Shown: one piece after another, positions 1 through 7,357 of the stretch
How positions within the stretch are numbered: position 1 is the first letter of the stretch
How the letters are laid out: each line of letters opens with the position of its first letter
NCBI GenBank assembly: GCA_001314815.1
Contig: LJXT01000030.1
Location: 1-32,855, forward strand
Reading direction: 5' to 3'
DNA: 32,855 nucleotides
Source: Algoriphagus marincola HL-49
GTDB lineage: Bacteria > Bacteroidota > Bacteroidia > Cytophagales > Cyclobacteriaceae
Translations under genes and position numbers: made by a program
The notes under the pieces: model-generated
What the model was told of the DNA's origin: nothing
What the model saw: only the letters and a program-made list of their open reading frames with translations
Database searches by the model: none

Positions 1-67
1 GTGATTCGTAAAGTTATCTTCATGTGAAAATGCCAACACGGGTGAAATTCAAACAAATATGCAATAT

Positions 68-236
68 AACCCGCAATATGCATTAGTTTTCCTATTACGA
101 GCCCAAAATGCTTTGAAATCAAACGCTTCGCTGCATTTAACTCAATCACCAGAGCGGTGCTATGCCTCAATCGTTAAATACTTGATTTCATTGCTTTTTG
201 AACTCTCACTACAGATTCTAATGCATAATCCGGGTT
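68..236. repeat. Imperfect long palindrome (MITE-like or extragenic repeat)
   Basis: The ends are inverted repeats of 19 bp: AACCCGCAATATGCATTAG at 68-86 and, on the other strand, AACCCGGATTATGCATTAG at 218-236, with 17 of 19 positions identical. The symmetry continues inward. A GAAATCAA block lies 28 bases inside each end, and the apex is a CACC-AGAGC-GGTG hairpin at 147-159, close to the geometric centre at 152. The whole unit could fold into one long hairpin. It has no coding capacity of its own. It may be a non-autonomous mobile repeat, the relic of an IS end, or a folded RNA. I see only this one copy in the window. The rest of 1-308 shows nothing recognisable. Confidence 0.55.
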
Positions 237-308
237 TAAAAATCCGTCAATTTATACTTTAAACCAAAAATAGTTCCAAAAAGCTGCTGCTTAAGCAGGT
301 TCTACCCT

Positions 309-1313
309 TCATTCGGTGCAGTTTTTGCAAATTTCAATCTGCGTTCGGTCCTTCAAAAGTTGGCTTCTAAAGGATTGGTAAGGTGCTGAATGCCAGATTT
401 CGTCCAGTTTTTTTTCCTGAAAACTCCCCATCACATGCTGTGCGTCCTTGTCAAAACAACAGGGCACGACCTTGCCATCCCAGGTGACCACTGCTCCCTG
501 CCACATCCGCCAACATTTGTTTTCGATCTTTCTCTTGAGCTTCCACTTTCCATTCCCTTCCGGGATATATCTGGAATAGCCCAAATCCGAAGGAATCAGC
601 TCGGATCCATTTTCGAAATCATAGATTTGGGTGGTCTTGAGTTGAAGCTCATCGACACCAATTTCCTTTGACCAGCTTTTCAAGTCAGGTATTTGATGCT
701 CATTCTGTCCAGTCACCAAAAACTGTAGGACAACTCGTGGAAATTTTTTCTTGGCTTTTTTTCTCTTTTCCAAGAGTAATCGAAGCCCCTGATCGACTTT
801 GGAAAGCTTTCCACCCACCCGATACTTCTCATAAACATCCTGAGTAATTCCATCCATTGACACGATCAACTGTCTCAAGCCAGAATTAATCACGGCATCC
901 ACACGGGCTTCGTCAAGGTAATGTGCATTGGTAGAAGTAGAAGTAAAAATACCCTGCCCGTGCGCATAAGAGACCATTTCAAGAAAACGGGGATTGAGAA
1001 AGGGCTCTCCTTGGAAATAAATATGGAGCCATGAAAGATGATTTTTGGATTGGCTGATTACTTTTTCGAAAAGCTCAGGCTGAAGCATCCCCGTAGGCCG
1101 CGTAAAGGATCGCAAACCCGAAGGACATTCTGGGCAGCGGAGATTGCAACTTGTCGTCGGCTCGATGCTAAGGGATGTGGGCATGCCCCAAATAATAGGT
1201 TTTTGTAGAAAACGGCTGATTTGAAAGGAGCATCCAAGCAGAAAAATATTCCAAACCTTTCGCAAGGAGAGGCGTCTCAAGTAGGCCAGACCAGTTTCGA
1301 TTGTATTTTCCAC
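309..1313 (-). CDS. Radical SAM/SPASM domain protein
   Basis: This is a radical SAM enzyme of 334 aa. The cluster motif CNLRCPEC (Cys56, Cys60, Cys63) binds the SAM-cleaving [4Fe-4S] cluster. The C-terminal half has a SPASM-like set of cysteines (Cys267, Cys285, Cys286, Cys329, Cys332) that would hold auxiliary clusters. Such proteins oxidise or rearrange peptides, sugars or small molecules; the substrate here cannot be read from sequence. The start is a GTG, because an in-frame TAA lies 12 bases upstream and the next ATG would remove the first 43 residues. The protein ends two residues after its last Cys, which is abrupt, and its stop lies about 70 bp from the palindromic repeat, so slight truncation is possible. 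It is divergent from gldB. Nearby asparagine synthase and glycosyltransferase genes hint at surface polysaccharide work, but this is inference. Confidence 0.85.
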   Translation of the reverse strand: MENTIETGLAYLRRLSLRKVWNIFLLGCSFQISRFLQKPIIWGMPTSLSIEPTTSCNLRCPECPSGLRSFTRPTGMLQPELFEKVISQSKNHLSWLHIYFQGEPFLNPRFLEMVSYAHGQGIFTSTSTNAHYLDEARVDAVINSGLRQLIVSMDGITQDVYEKYRVGGKLSKVDQGLRLLLEKRKKAKKKFPRVVLQFLVTGQNEHQIPDLKSWSKEIGVDELQLKTTQIYDFENGSELIPSDLGYSRYIPEGNGKWKLKRKIENKCWRMWQGAVVTWDGKVVPCCFDKDAQHVMGSFQEKKLDEIWHSAPYQSFRSQLLKDRTQIEICKNCTE

Positions 1314-1402
1314 AAGCTGAAATTACAGCAAAGCCTCCATATCCACTAAAGTCCACAAGGAAAAGTCGAGCTTTGCGTTCTAATCTAACGGTTTGAATTC
1401 TG

Positions 1403-1410
1403 TAATTTTG
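1403..1410 (+). promoter_or_regulatory. Possible -7 promoter element for gldB
   Basis: TAATTTTG matches the Bacteroidota -7 consensus TAnnTTTG and ends 17 bases before the gldB start codon. No TTG -33 element lies at the usual 19-21 bp spacing, so this is tentative. Confidence 0.3.
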
Positions 1411-1427
1411 ATCCAAAACCCTACAAA

Positions 1428-2432
1428 ATGAAAAACATAGGAGCCCTAGCGGTCATCTTAGCAATTATTTTTTTTCAGTCCTGCGGACAAAAAGAGGATT
1501 CCTGCTCTCTAGATTCAGAGATTTTGGACCAGGATCTTGACCTGGAAATCCTGCGATTGGAAAAGGAATTTTTCGACGCTAAAAGTGCAGGAGACTTTGA
1601 ATTCCTGCTGGAAAAGTATCCTGATTTTACCAAAAACTACCTTCAGGCTGACCTTTATCAATCCGTGGATTCATTGGTAGCTGACTTGGTTCAGGTCCAT
1701 CAGGATTCTGCCATGCGGGTGCTGAATGATTCTGTTCAGGTGGAATTTGCAGATTTTTCTGAGGTTGAAGAGGAACTAGAAAATGCCCTGAAAGCCATCA
1801 AATATTATTTTCCGCAATTTGAGATTCCAAAAGTGTACACTTTTGTATCCGGGTTCAATTCAGACTTGGTCGTCACTGAAGACCTTATCGTAATTGGCTT
1901 GGATTATTTTCTACCGGCTAGTCATAGTTTTCAGCCTGACTTGCCACGCTACATGGCTGATCGGTATGAGAAAGAATACATCGTGCCGATGATTGTGACA
2001 GCGATTTCCTCGCGATTTAATCAGACCGACCCAAAAGACAATACCCTTTTGGCAGAAATGATCTACTACGGAAAGGCTTATCACTTCACCAAAGCTATTC
2101 TTCCCTGCACTTCGGATCAGTTTATCATCGGATATACCCCTGAGCAGATTTCTGAGTCCTTTGCCAATGAGGAATTTATCTGGGCGCATTTTGTGGAAAA
2201 TGAATTACTCTATGAGACCAACCCCTTCGAAATTCGAAAATACATGGGTGAAGCTCCATTTACAGATGCAATCAGCACCGTAGCGCCGGGAAGATTGGGA
2301 AGATGGCTGGGTTGGAATATCGTGGATGATTATGTCTTCAATCAGGAGGTTTCACTCCCTAAGCTGATGGCAAATCCGGATGCTGAGCAGCTATTTAGGC
2401 AGTCAGGATATAGACCTCGTCCTCCTGCATAG
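1428..2432 (+). CDS. gldB: Gliding motility lipoprotein GldB
   Basis: This 334-aa protein has a lipoprotein signal peptide: Met-Lys start, a hydrophobic stretch to about residue 17, then the lipobox-like FFQSC with the lipidated Cys at residue 19. The C-terminal two thirds resemble GldB, including the stretch PGRLGRWLGWNIVDDY near residue 287 and a conserved acidic and aromatic core. GldB is an inner-membrane or periplasm-facing lipoprotein required for Bacteroidota gliding and linked to type IX secretion. Homologues also occur in non-gliding members, where the exact role is unclear. The gene stands alone here, with no other gld genes visible. Its last 38 bases overlap the end of the convergent glycosyltransferase gene, which leaves no room for a separate terminator. 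Confidence 0.82.
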   Translation: MKNIGALAVILAIIFFQSCGQKEDSCSLDSEILDQDLDLEILRLEKEFFDAKSAGDFEFLLEKYPDFTKNYLQADLYQSVDSLVADLVQVHQDSAMRVLNDSVQVEFADFSEVEEELENALKAIKYYFPQFEIPKVYTFVSGFNSDLVVTEDLIVIGLDYFLPASHSFQPDLPRYMADRYEKEYIVPMIVTAISSRFNQTDPKDNTLLAEMIYYGKAYHFTKAILPCTSDQFIIGYTPEQISESFANEEFIWAHFVENELLYETNPFEIRKYMGEAPFTDAISTVAPGRLGRWLGWNIVDDYVFNQEVSLPKLMANPDAEQLFRQSGYRPRPPA

Positions 2433-3618
2433 GTGGGTTTTTATCGGGATCGATGACCGATAAGAGCTTTTTGATGGCTCTTTCTTTTGTAAAGTAGCGC
2501 TCAGCCAATTGTCGGCTGTTCGCTTGCATCTTTTGTAAGCGAATGGGCTGGTTTTCAAGCATCTCGAGCTCCTCGAAGCATTTGCTCATTTTTCCGGGCA
2601 GACAACTCAGGCCAAGATTATGCAGCTTGACTAATTGATAAACCCAACCTTTGTGATTGACAATAATGCCTTTCCCTGCTGCAAGTGCGTCAAAAAACTT
2701 ATTGGGACTGTTGGTTTTCAGCACAGGAAGATGGGCAAAAGAGATCCAGGCAAAATCTGCTAGAGACAACAGTTCGTTTACTTTTTCCTTGGATCCAAAT
2801 GGAATGAAGTGAACATTCTGTAGCTTTTTGGCCTGCGCAGATTCAATCAGGCGCTGTCGATGACTTCCTTCTCCCATGATTAAGAATTGCCATTTTTTAG
2901 CTTGCTGCCGGGCCATTTCGGCCAATTCCAGCATTTCCTCGACACCGTTTACCTGACCCAAGGCTCCGGTGTAAGCAATGGTCAACTCAGACTTCAAATT
3001 CCAACGTTCAAGCCTTTTCTCTGATTTTTTTTGAGGGAAAAATCGCTCCAAGTCAGAAAAGTTAGGAATGATTTGAATTTTGTTTTTCGAGCTTACATTT
3101 CTCAGGTGCTCCGCTATTCCGGGTGAAAGCGCGACCAATGAAAGCGCCTGCTCGTAGATGTTTTTTTCCAAGCTTTTCAAAGCTCGAATTAGCCAGGGGT
3201 TTTTGATAGCCCCAACCTGAATGGGTGCCTCCGGCCAAATGTCACGCACCTCAAAAATGTAGGGAATGGCTAATTTCTTTTTTGCCCAAAGCCCAATCAA
3301 ACCCGTCGTCAATGGGGTAGATGTCACGTACAAGAGATCCGCTCTACCCAGCTTCGTAATCAAGTTTTTGGCCTTTCTGACAAATTCTAAAAAAGCCCAA
3401 ACCCGCTTCACAAAGCCAAACTTTTGATCGTAGCTGACGGGTAGATAATGAACTTTGACCCCATCTATCCAGCGCTGATCGTAGCTCTTGACATTTCCTC
3501 CGGTGATCACTTCTACTTGAATACCTGCATCCGCCAACCCTTTGGCTAAGTGGTAGGAGCGAACAGCCCCACCTTCTTCCGGCGTTTTGAAGTATTGGTG
3601 TATGTAGAAGATTCTCAT
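2395..3618 (-). CDS. Glycosyltransferase family 4 (GT-B fold)
   Basis: This 407-aa protein transfers a sugar from an activated donor, probably in extracellular or surface polysaccharide synthesis. The N-terminal half carries the acceptor domain, with a glycine-rich EEGGAVRSYHLAKGL loop near residue 14 and FEVRDIWPEAP near residue 128, typical of WbuB-like GT4 enzymes. The C-terminal donor domain shows IAYTGALGQVNGVEEM and the EX7E-like region NSPNKFFDALAAGKG. The start is the ATG at 3618, where the protein begins MRIFYIHQYF. It overlaps the asnB stop as ATGA, which indicates translational coupling. A longer open frame reaches 3780, but the extra 54 residues lie inside asnB and do not resemble the family. 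Donor and acceptor are unknown. Confidence 0.88.
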   Translation of the reverse strand: MRIFYIHQYFKTPEEGGAVRSYHLAKGLADAGIQVEVITGGNVKSYDQRWIDGVKVHYLPVSYDQKFGFVKRVWAFLEFVRKAKNLITKLGRADLLYVTSTPLTTGLIGLWAKKKLAIPYIFEVRDIWPEAPIQVGAIKNPWLIRALKSLEKNIYEQALSLVALSPGIAEHLRNVSSKNKIQIIPNFSDLERFFPQKKSEKRLERWNLKSELTIAYTGALGQVNGVEEMLELAEMARQQAKKWQFLIMGEGSHRQRLIESAQAKKLQNVHFIPFGSKEKVNELLSLADFAWISFAHLPVLKTNSPNKFFDALAAGKGIIVNHKGWVYQLVKLHNLGLSCLPGKMSKCFEELEMLENQPIRLQKMQANSRQLAERYFTKERAIKKLLSVIDPDKNPPMQEDEVYILTA

Positions 3619-5390
3619 GTCTTTTGCAATTTCAGCCATTCTGCCAAAAGAAAGAAATTGTAAATCGAAAGAAAATGAGATTTCACATGGTTTTCCGGCT
3701 GCTGACATAAGGCCAAGGTAGCTGGGGGTAGCTCCTTTTGGTAGGTTTTGGAGAAATCTTTCACCGTCGAAAATACCCAATTTGAGAAATCATCTTTTCG
3801 ACTAAACCATTCCAGCAATGGAAGACCAAAGCCAAGCTTTTTTCGATCCGCGACCCAACCCAATTCACGTTCACGTAAACTTTGTCGAATCCATTTTTTG
3901 CCAAGCAGAAACTCTTCTTTTTGTACTTGCTTCCAAAACTGAAGCATATTGGTATCCAAATAAGGAGAACGTCCTTCAATCCCATGAGCCATCAAGGCAT
4001 TGTCCTGAATTTTCAAAACATCCTGAACCAAGTAGACTTGCCGGTCAAAATCCAGCGCTTGCTTCAGGGTAGAAAGATTCGATCTGAAGATTCGCTCATA
4101 GTCCATAAAAAGGTCCTGAGGAGGGTTTTCTAGCGCAGAAAAATTCCAAAAGGTTCGCTGTGGATCTTGTTGGATGCCTTCAAAAGTTTTCTTCCAGCTT
4201 CTCCCAAAAGGCAGTTTGGCTAAAAGCGGAGCTATCGCTAGCGCTAAATCTTTATTGTTTAGATAACTTTGAAATGCCTGATGCCGACGATAGCCTCCCC
4301 AAAGCTCATCTGCTCCAGCTCCAGAGACTAGCACTTTCACTGATTTTTTGGCCTCTTTTCCGATGAGCCAAGTCAAAAAGCTGGCGGAATCACCTACCGG
4401 ATAGTCAAGGTTTGTCAGGTATTCCTGCCAATTTTCTTTAAAAATTTGCTGGTTGACCGGTACAAAATTCGCCTCGAATGGCAGCTTTTTCCCGAGCTTT
4501 TCTACGGCCTTGGCATCGCTGTACTTTCCTTGATATTGTGCTTCGTGTTGAATGGTAAATGACGGCAGGGTAACCCCTGTCTCCTCATACCACAGCGAAT
4601 AAAGCAGCGTGCTGTCTGCACCCCCACTGAGGAGCATTCCAATAGGGACATCGGCATGAAACTGATTCAAAACGGAGTCCTTTAATAGCTCCAAAAACCC
4701 AGATTGGCTTAGCTCTTTTTCTTTTGAAACCTTGGTAGAAATATCATCCCAACGAAAGGCTGATTGATCACGAATCAAACTGTATCTGCCAGCCTTCCAT
4801 TCTTTGACTCCTTTGAAAAAAGTCTTTCCGGGTTGGGGTGTACGAAAATAATGGAAGTACTCGACCTCCTTAAAATCAAAATCTGACTGGATTAATTTGG
4901 CAATTCCACGGGATTCGGAAGACAAAATCAAGCTCTCGGGAATCTGATGATAATAAAGTGGCTTTTCCCCATTGGGATCTCTGGCAACTAACACATTTTG
5001 GGAAGATAGGTCCACAAAAAATAATGAAAACATTCCCTCCAGCTTTTCCAGACCAGCGCTTCCAAATGTCTTCAACCAGTGCATCAGGACTTCTGTATCA
5101 GACTGGGTAAAGAGATCTATGCCCATTTTGAGCAGAAAATTTCTTAAATCTTGGAAATTGTAGATTTCGCCATTCCAGACTAGCAGGTGATTTCCCTCAG
5201 TAGACCAAAAAGGTTGATCTGCTTCAGGACCGGGATGTAAGATTTTGAGCCGATTCACACCAATCCATATTCCCGGCCATGGGCTTACCCGAGCATCCTG
5301 ATCAGGTCCCCTGTGTTGGGCATCCTTCATCAAAGTGCTTAATGATTCTGCATTGGCGCCTCTACCCCAAATTAGATGAATTCCACACAT
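3615..5390 (-). CDS. asnB: Asparagine synthase (glutamine-hydrolysing) family protein
   Basis: This is a 591-aa two-domain amidotransferase. The N-terminal Ntn glutaminase domain begins MCGI, with Cys2 as nucleophile after Met removal, and contains WNGEIYNF (72-79) and SDTEVLM (97-103). The C-terminal ATP-pyrophosphatase domain has the PP-loop SGGADS (255-260) and SGAGADELWGGY (356-367). The family makes asparagine from aspartate, ATP and glutamine. Many Bacteroidota paralogues beside glycosyltransferases instead amidate sugars or other acids, and that reading fits here because the next gene is a GT4 enzyme coupled by an ATGA overlap. Its ATG follows the nth stop with no gap, so the three genes form one operon. 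I am confident of the family but less sure that free asparagine is the product. Confidence 0.9.
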   Translation of the reverse strand: MCGIHLIWGRGANAESLSTLMKDAQHRGPDQDARVSPWPGIWIGVNRLKILHPGPEADQPFWSTEGNHLLVWNGEIYNFQDLRNFLLKMGIDLFTQSDTEVLMHWLKTFGSAGLEKLEGMFSLFFVDLSSQNVLVARDPNGEKPLYYHQIPESLILSSESRGIAKLIQSDFDFKEVEYFHYFRTPQPGKTFFKGVKEWKAGRYSLIRDQSAFRWDDISTKVSKEKELSQSGFLELLKDSVLNQFHADVPIGMLLSGGADSTLLYSLWYEETGVTLPSFTIQHEAQYQGKYSDAKAVEKLGKKLPFEANFVPVNQQIFKENWQEYLTNLDYPVGDSASFLTWLIGKEAKKSVKVLVSGAGADELWGGYRRHQAFQSYLNNKDLALAIAPLLAKLPFGRSWKKTFEGIQQDPQRTFWNFSALENPPQDLFMDYERIFRSNLSTLKQALDFDRQVYLVQDVLKIQDNALMAHGIEGRSPYLDTNMLQFWKQVQKEEFLLGKKWIRQSLRERELGWVADRKKLGFGLPLLEWFSRKDDFSNWVFSTVKDFSKTYQKELPPATLALCQQPENHVKSHFLSIYNFFLLAEWLKLQKT

Positions 5391-6062
5391 TTATTTTATA
5401 TTTTTTTTACTAGGAAAGAGCCCCTGATTTTTTTCAAAATATCTACAAAAATGAGTGATTTGGCATTCTTCGCATTTCGGCCTTCTGGCCAAACAAGTAT
5501 ATCGTCCGTGCAGAATCAGCCAATGATGAGCCTGATGTACAAATTCTTTTGGGATATGACGAATCAGGTGTTTTTCGACTTCTAGTGGAGTTTTGGCAGT
5601 CATCGGGACTAGACCAAGTCGACGAGAGACCCGAAAAACATGCGTATCTACCGCCATGTTGGGTTGCTGCCATACTACAGAGGTGATCACATTGGCCGTT
5701 TTCCTTCCTACTCCGGGAAGCTTGATCAATTCAGCTACTGTCTCGGGAACCTCACTATTGAATTCTTCCACGAGCATTTTTCCCAATCCTAGAAGGTGTT
5801 TGGTTTTATTATTGGGATAGGAAACGGTTTTGATGTAAGGAAATAGCTCATCAAAATTAGAGCTTGCCAAATGCTCAGGGGTGGGGAAATCACGAAAAAG
5901 AGCGGGTGTCACCATGTTTATTCGCTTATCGGTACACTGAGCTGAAAGCACTACCGCAATCAGGAGTTGAAAAGGGCTTTCATACTGGAGTTCCGTCTCA
6001 GCAATCGGCATATTTTGTGAAAAATAATCTACAAAAGCTTGGTAGCGCTCTTTTTTAAGCAT
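5391..6062 (-). CDS. nth: Endonuclease III (DNA glycosylase/AP lyase)
   Basis: This 223-aa base-excision repair enzyme removes oxidised pyrimidines and cleaves at the abasic site. The helix-hairpin-helix LPGVGRKTAN (115-124) carries the catalytic Lys121. The catalytic Asp139 lies in AVDTHVFRV. The C-terminal [4Fe-4S] ligands are Cys190-x6-Cys197-x2-Cys200-x5-Cys206, the standard spacing. Length is normal for the family. It is the first gene of the operon with asnB and the glycosyltransferase, and its stop codon directly abuts the asnB start. A repair gene leading a sugar or amidotransfer pair is probably a chance grouping. Confidence 0.95.
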   Translation of the reverse strand: MLKKERYQAFVDYFSQNMPIAETELQYESPFQLLIAVVLSAQCTDKRINMVTPALFRDFPTPEHLASSNFDELFPYIKTVSYPNNKTKHLLGLGKMLVEEFNSEVPETVAELIKLPGVGRKTANVITSVVWQQPNMAVDTHVFRVSRRLGLVPMTAKTPLEVEKHLIRHIPKEFVHQAHHWLILHGRYTCLARRPKCEECQITHFCRYFEKNQGLFPSKKNIK

Positions 6063-6075
6063 TGTTTATTTAATG

Positions 6076-6106
6076 TTGGATGAAGGGCTTAAGATAAGTA
6101 TTATTG
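6076..6106 (+). promoter_or_regulatory. Possible promoter of the P1 peptidase gene
   Basis: TTG at 6076-6078 is followed after 20 bp by TATTATTG (6099-6106), one mismatch from the Bacteroidota -7 box TAnnTTTG. It lies about 70 bases before the chosen start codon, in the divergent gap with nth. Confidence 0.38.
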
Positions 6107-6176
6107 GAAGATTTTGGCCGGCAAAGCAGGTTCAAAGATTGGTAAAACTTGTTCAAACTCCATTATTCCACGAGCC

Positions 6177-7301
6177 ATGAAGGATCTTCCCCTACCATTA
6201 TTCTATTTATTAATCCTCTTATTTCTTTCCTATGAATCCTACGGTCAGAGTCGTCCTCGAGATTTGGGGATTCCGTTTGGTGTACTTCCTAGCGGTAAAC
6301 TCAATGCCATCACCGATGTGGAAGGGTTGAAAGTTGGGCATTTGACAAAAACCGAAGGAGAGTCCATTCGGACAGGGGTCACTGCGATTTTGCCTCACGG
6401 CGGAAATATTTTTCAGGAAAAAGTACCCGCAGCAATTTATGTGGGTAATGGCTTTGGAAAATTAGCTGGGGTCACTCAGGTGCAGGAGCTGGGATTGATC
6501 GAAAGTCCGATTATTTTGACGAATACACTTTCTGTAGCTGCTGGGATTGAAGGGGTTGTACGCTATGTGCTTTCTCAAGATGGGAATGAATCCGTACAAT
6601 CCGTCAATGCTGTGGTAGGAGAGACGAATGATGGCTTTTTGAATGATATACGTGGGATGCATATTCGGGTGGAAGATGTGATTCAAGCCATTCAATCAGC
6701 CGAGCCAGAAACAATCGAAGAAGGAAACGTTGGTGCTGGAACAGGAACAGTTTGTTTTGGCTGGAAAGGTGGAATCGGTACATCTTCAAGGGTCTTACCC
6801 GGTTCTCTAGGTGGATATACAGTAGGCGTATTGGTTCAAAGTAACTTTGGCGGAAACCTTCAAATCGCGAGCATACCGGTAGGAGAGAAGCTGGAAAAAT
6901 ATCCTTTCAGAAGTGCGATCGAAAAAGCAGATGGAAGCTGCATGATTGTAGTGGCCACTGATGCTCCACTTGAATCCAGAAATCTCGAAAGACTTGCAAA
7001 AAGAGCCATGATGGGTTTGGCAAAAACTGGTGGGATCGCTTCCAATGGCTCGGGGGATTATGTGATTGCCTTTTCTACTGCAGAAGAAATCAGGTCAAAA
7101 TACAATGCAGAAAGCGGATCCCTCGAAAATCTTCAAACGCTCAGAAATGATGATATGAGTTCCCTTTTCATGGCGGTGATCGAGGCTACTGAAGAAGCCA
7201 TCATCAATTCACTCTTCGCTGCTGAGAGCATGACTGGAAAAGAAGGAAGGACCGTAGAGGCACTTCCTAAAGATCAGGTTTTGGGATGGATCAAAAAATA
7301 A
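6177..7301 (+). CDS. P1 family peptidase (DmpA/BapA-like aminopeptidase)
   Basis: This 374-aa secreted protein belongs to the Ntn-hydrolase peptidase family P1, which includes L-aminopeptidase D-Ala-esterase/amidase DmpA and beta-peptidyl aminopeptidase BapA. The chosen start, MKDLPLPLFYLLILLF, gives a signal peptide ending near SYGQS; an upstream in-frame start would only add 21 polar residues. Family landmarks are ITDVEGLKVGH near the N terminus, GETNDGFLND, and WKGGIGTSSR. By analogy with DmpA and BapA, self-cleavage is expected between Gly209 and Ser210 in LPGSLGGYTVGVLVQ, giving alpha and beta chains with Ser210 as nucleophile. It probably acts on small peptides or amides in the periplasm; the natural substrate is unknown. 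It is monocistronic, with a terminator right after the stop. Confidence 0.88.
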   Translation: MKDLPLPLFYLLILLFLSYESYGQSRPRDLGIPFGVLPSGKLNAITDVEGLKVGHLTKTEGESIRTGVTAILPHGGNIFQEKVPAAIYVGNGFGKLAGVTQVQELGLIESPIILTNTLSVAAGIEGVVRYVLSQDGNESVQSVNAVVGETNDGFLNDIRGMHIRVEDVIQAIQSAEPETIEEGNVGAGTGTVCFGWKGGIGTSSRVLPGSLGGYTVGVLVQSNFGGNLQIASIPVGEKLEKYPFRSAIEKADGSCMIVVATDAPLESRNLERLAKRAMMGLAKTGGIASNGSGDYVIAFSTAEEIRSKYNAESGSLENLQTLRNDDMSSLFMAVIEATEEAIINSLFAAESMTGKEGRTVEALPKDQVLGWIKK

Positions 7302-7302
7302 A

Positions 7303-7332
7303 AAGCTCAAAGTCTAAAACAACTTTGAGCTT
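7303..7332. terminator. Bidirectional hairpin terminator
   Basis: AAGCTCAAAGT (7303-7313) and ACTTTGAGCTT (7322-7332) form a perfect 11-bp stem with an 8-base loop. It sits between the convergent P1 peptidase and fadE genes. Read on the minus strand it is followed by a T-rich run (complement of 7292-7302), so it should stop the fad operon well. The plus-strand T tract is weaker. Confidence 0.8.
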
Positions 7333-7357
7333 CTTGATTATCAGAAACAAATGATTT

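Noticed and set aside
59-262. 67-aa open frame on the plus strand
   Set aside because: It lies entirely over the palindromic repeat, has no family resemblance and is explained by the repeat structure.
3619-3780. 54-residue N-terminal extension of the glycosyltransferase
   Set aside because: It overlaps asnB coding sequence; the ATGA junction and the family-like start MRIFYIHQYF favour 3618.
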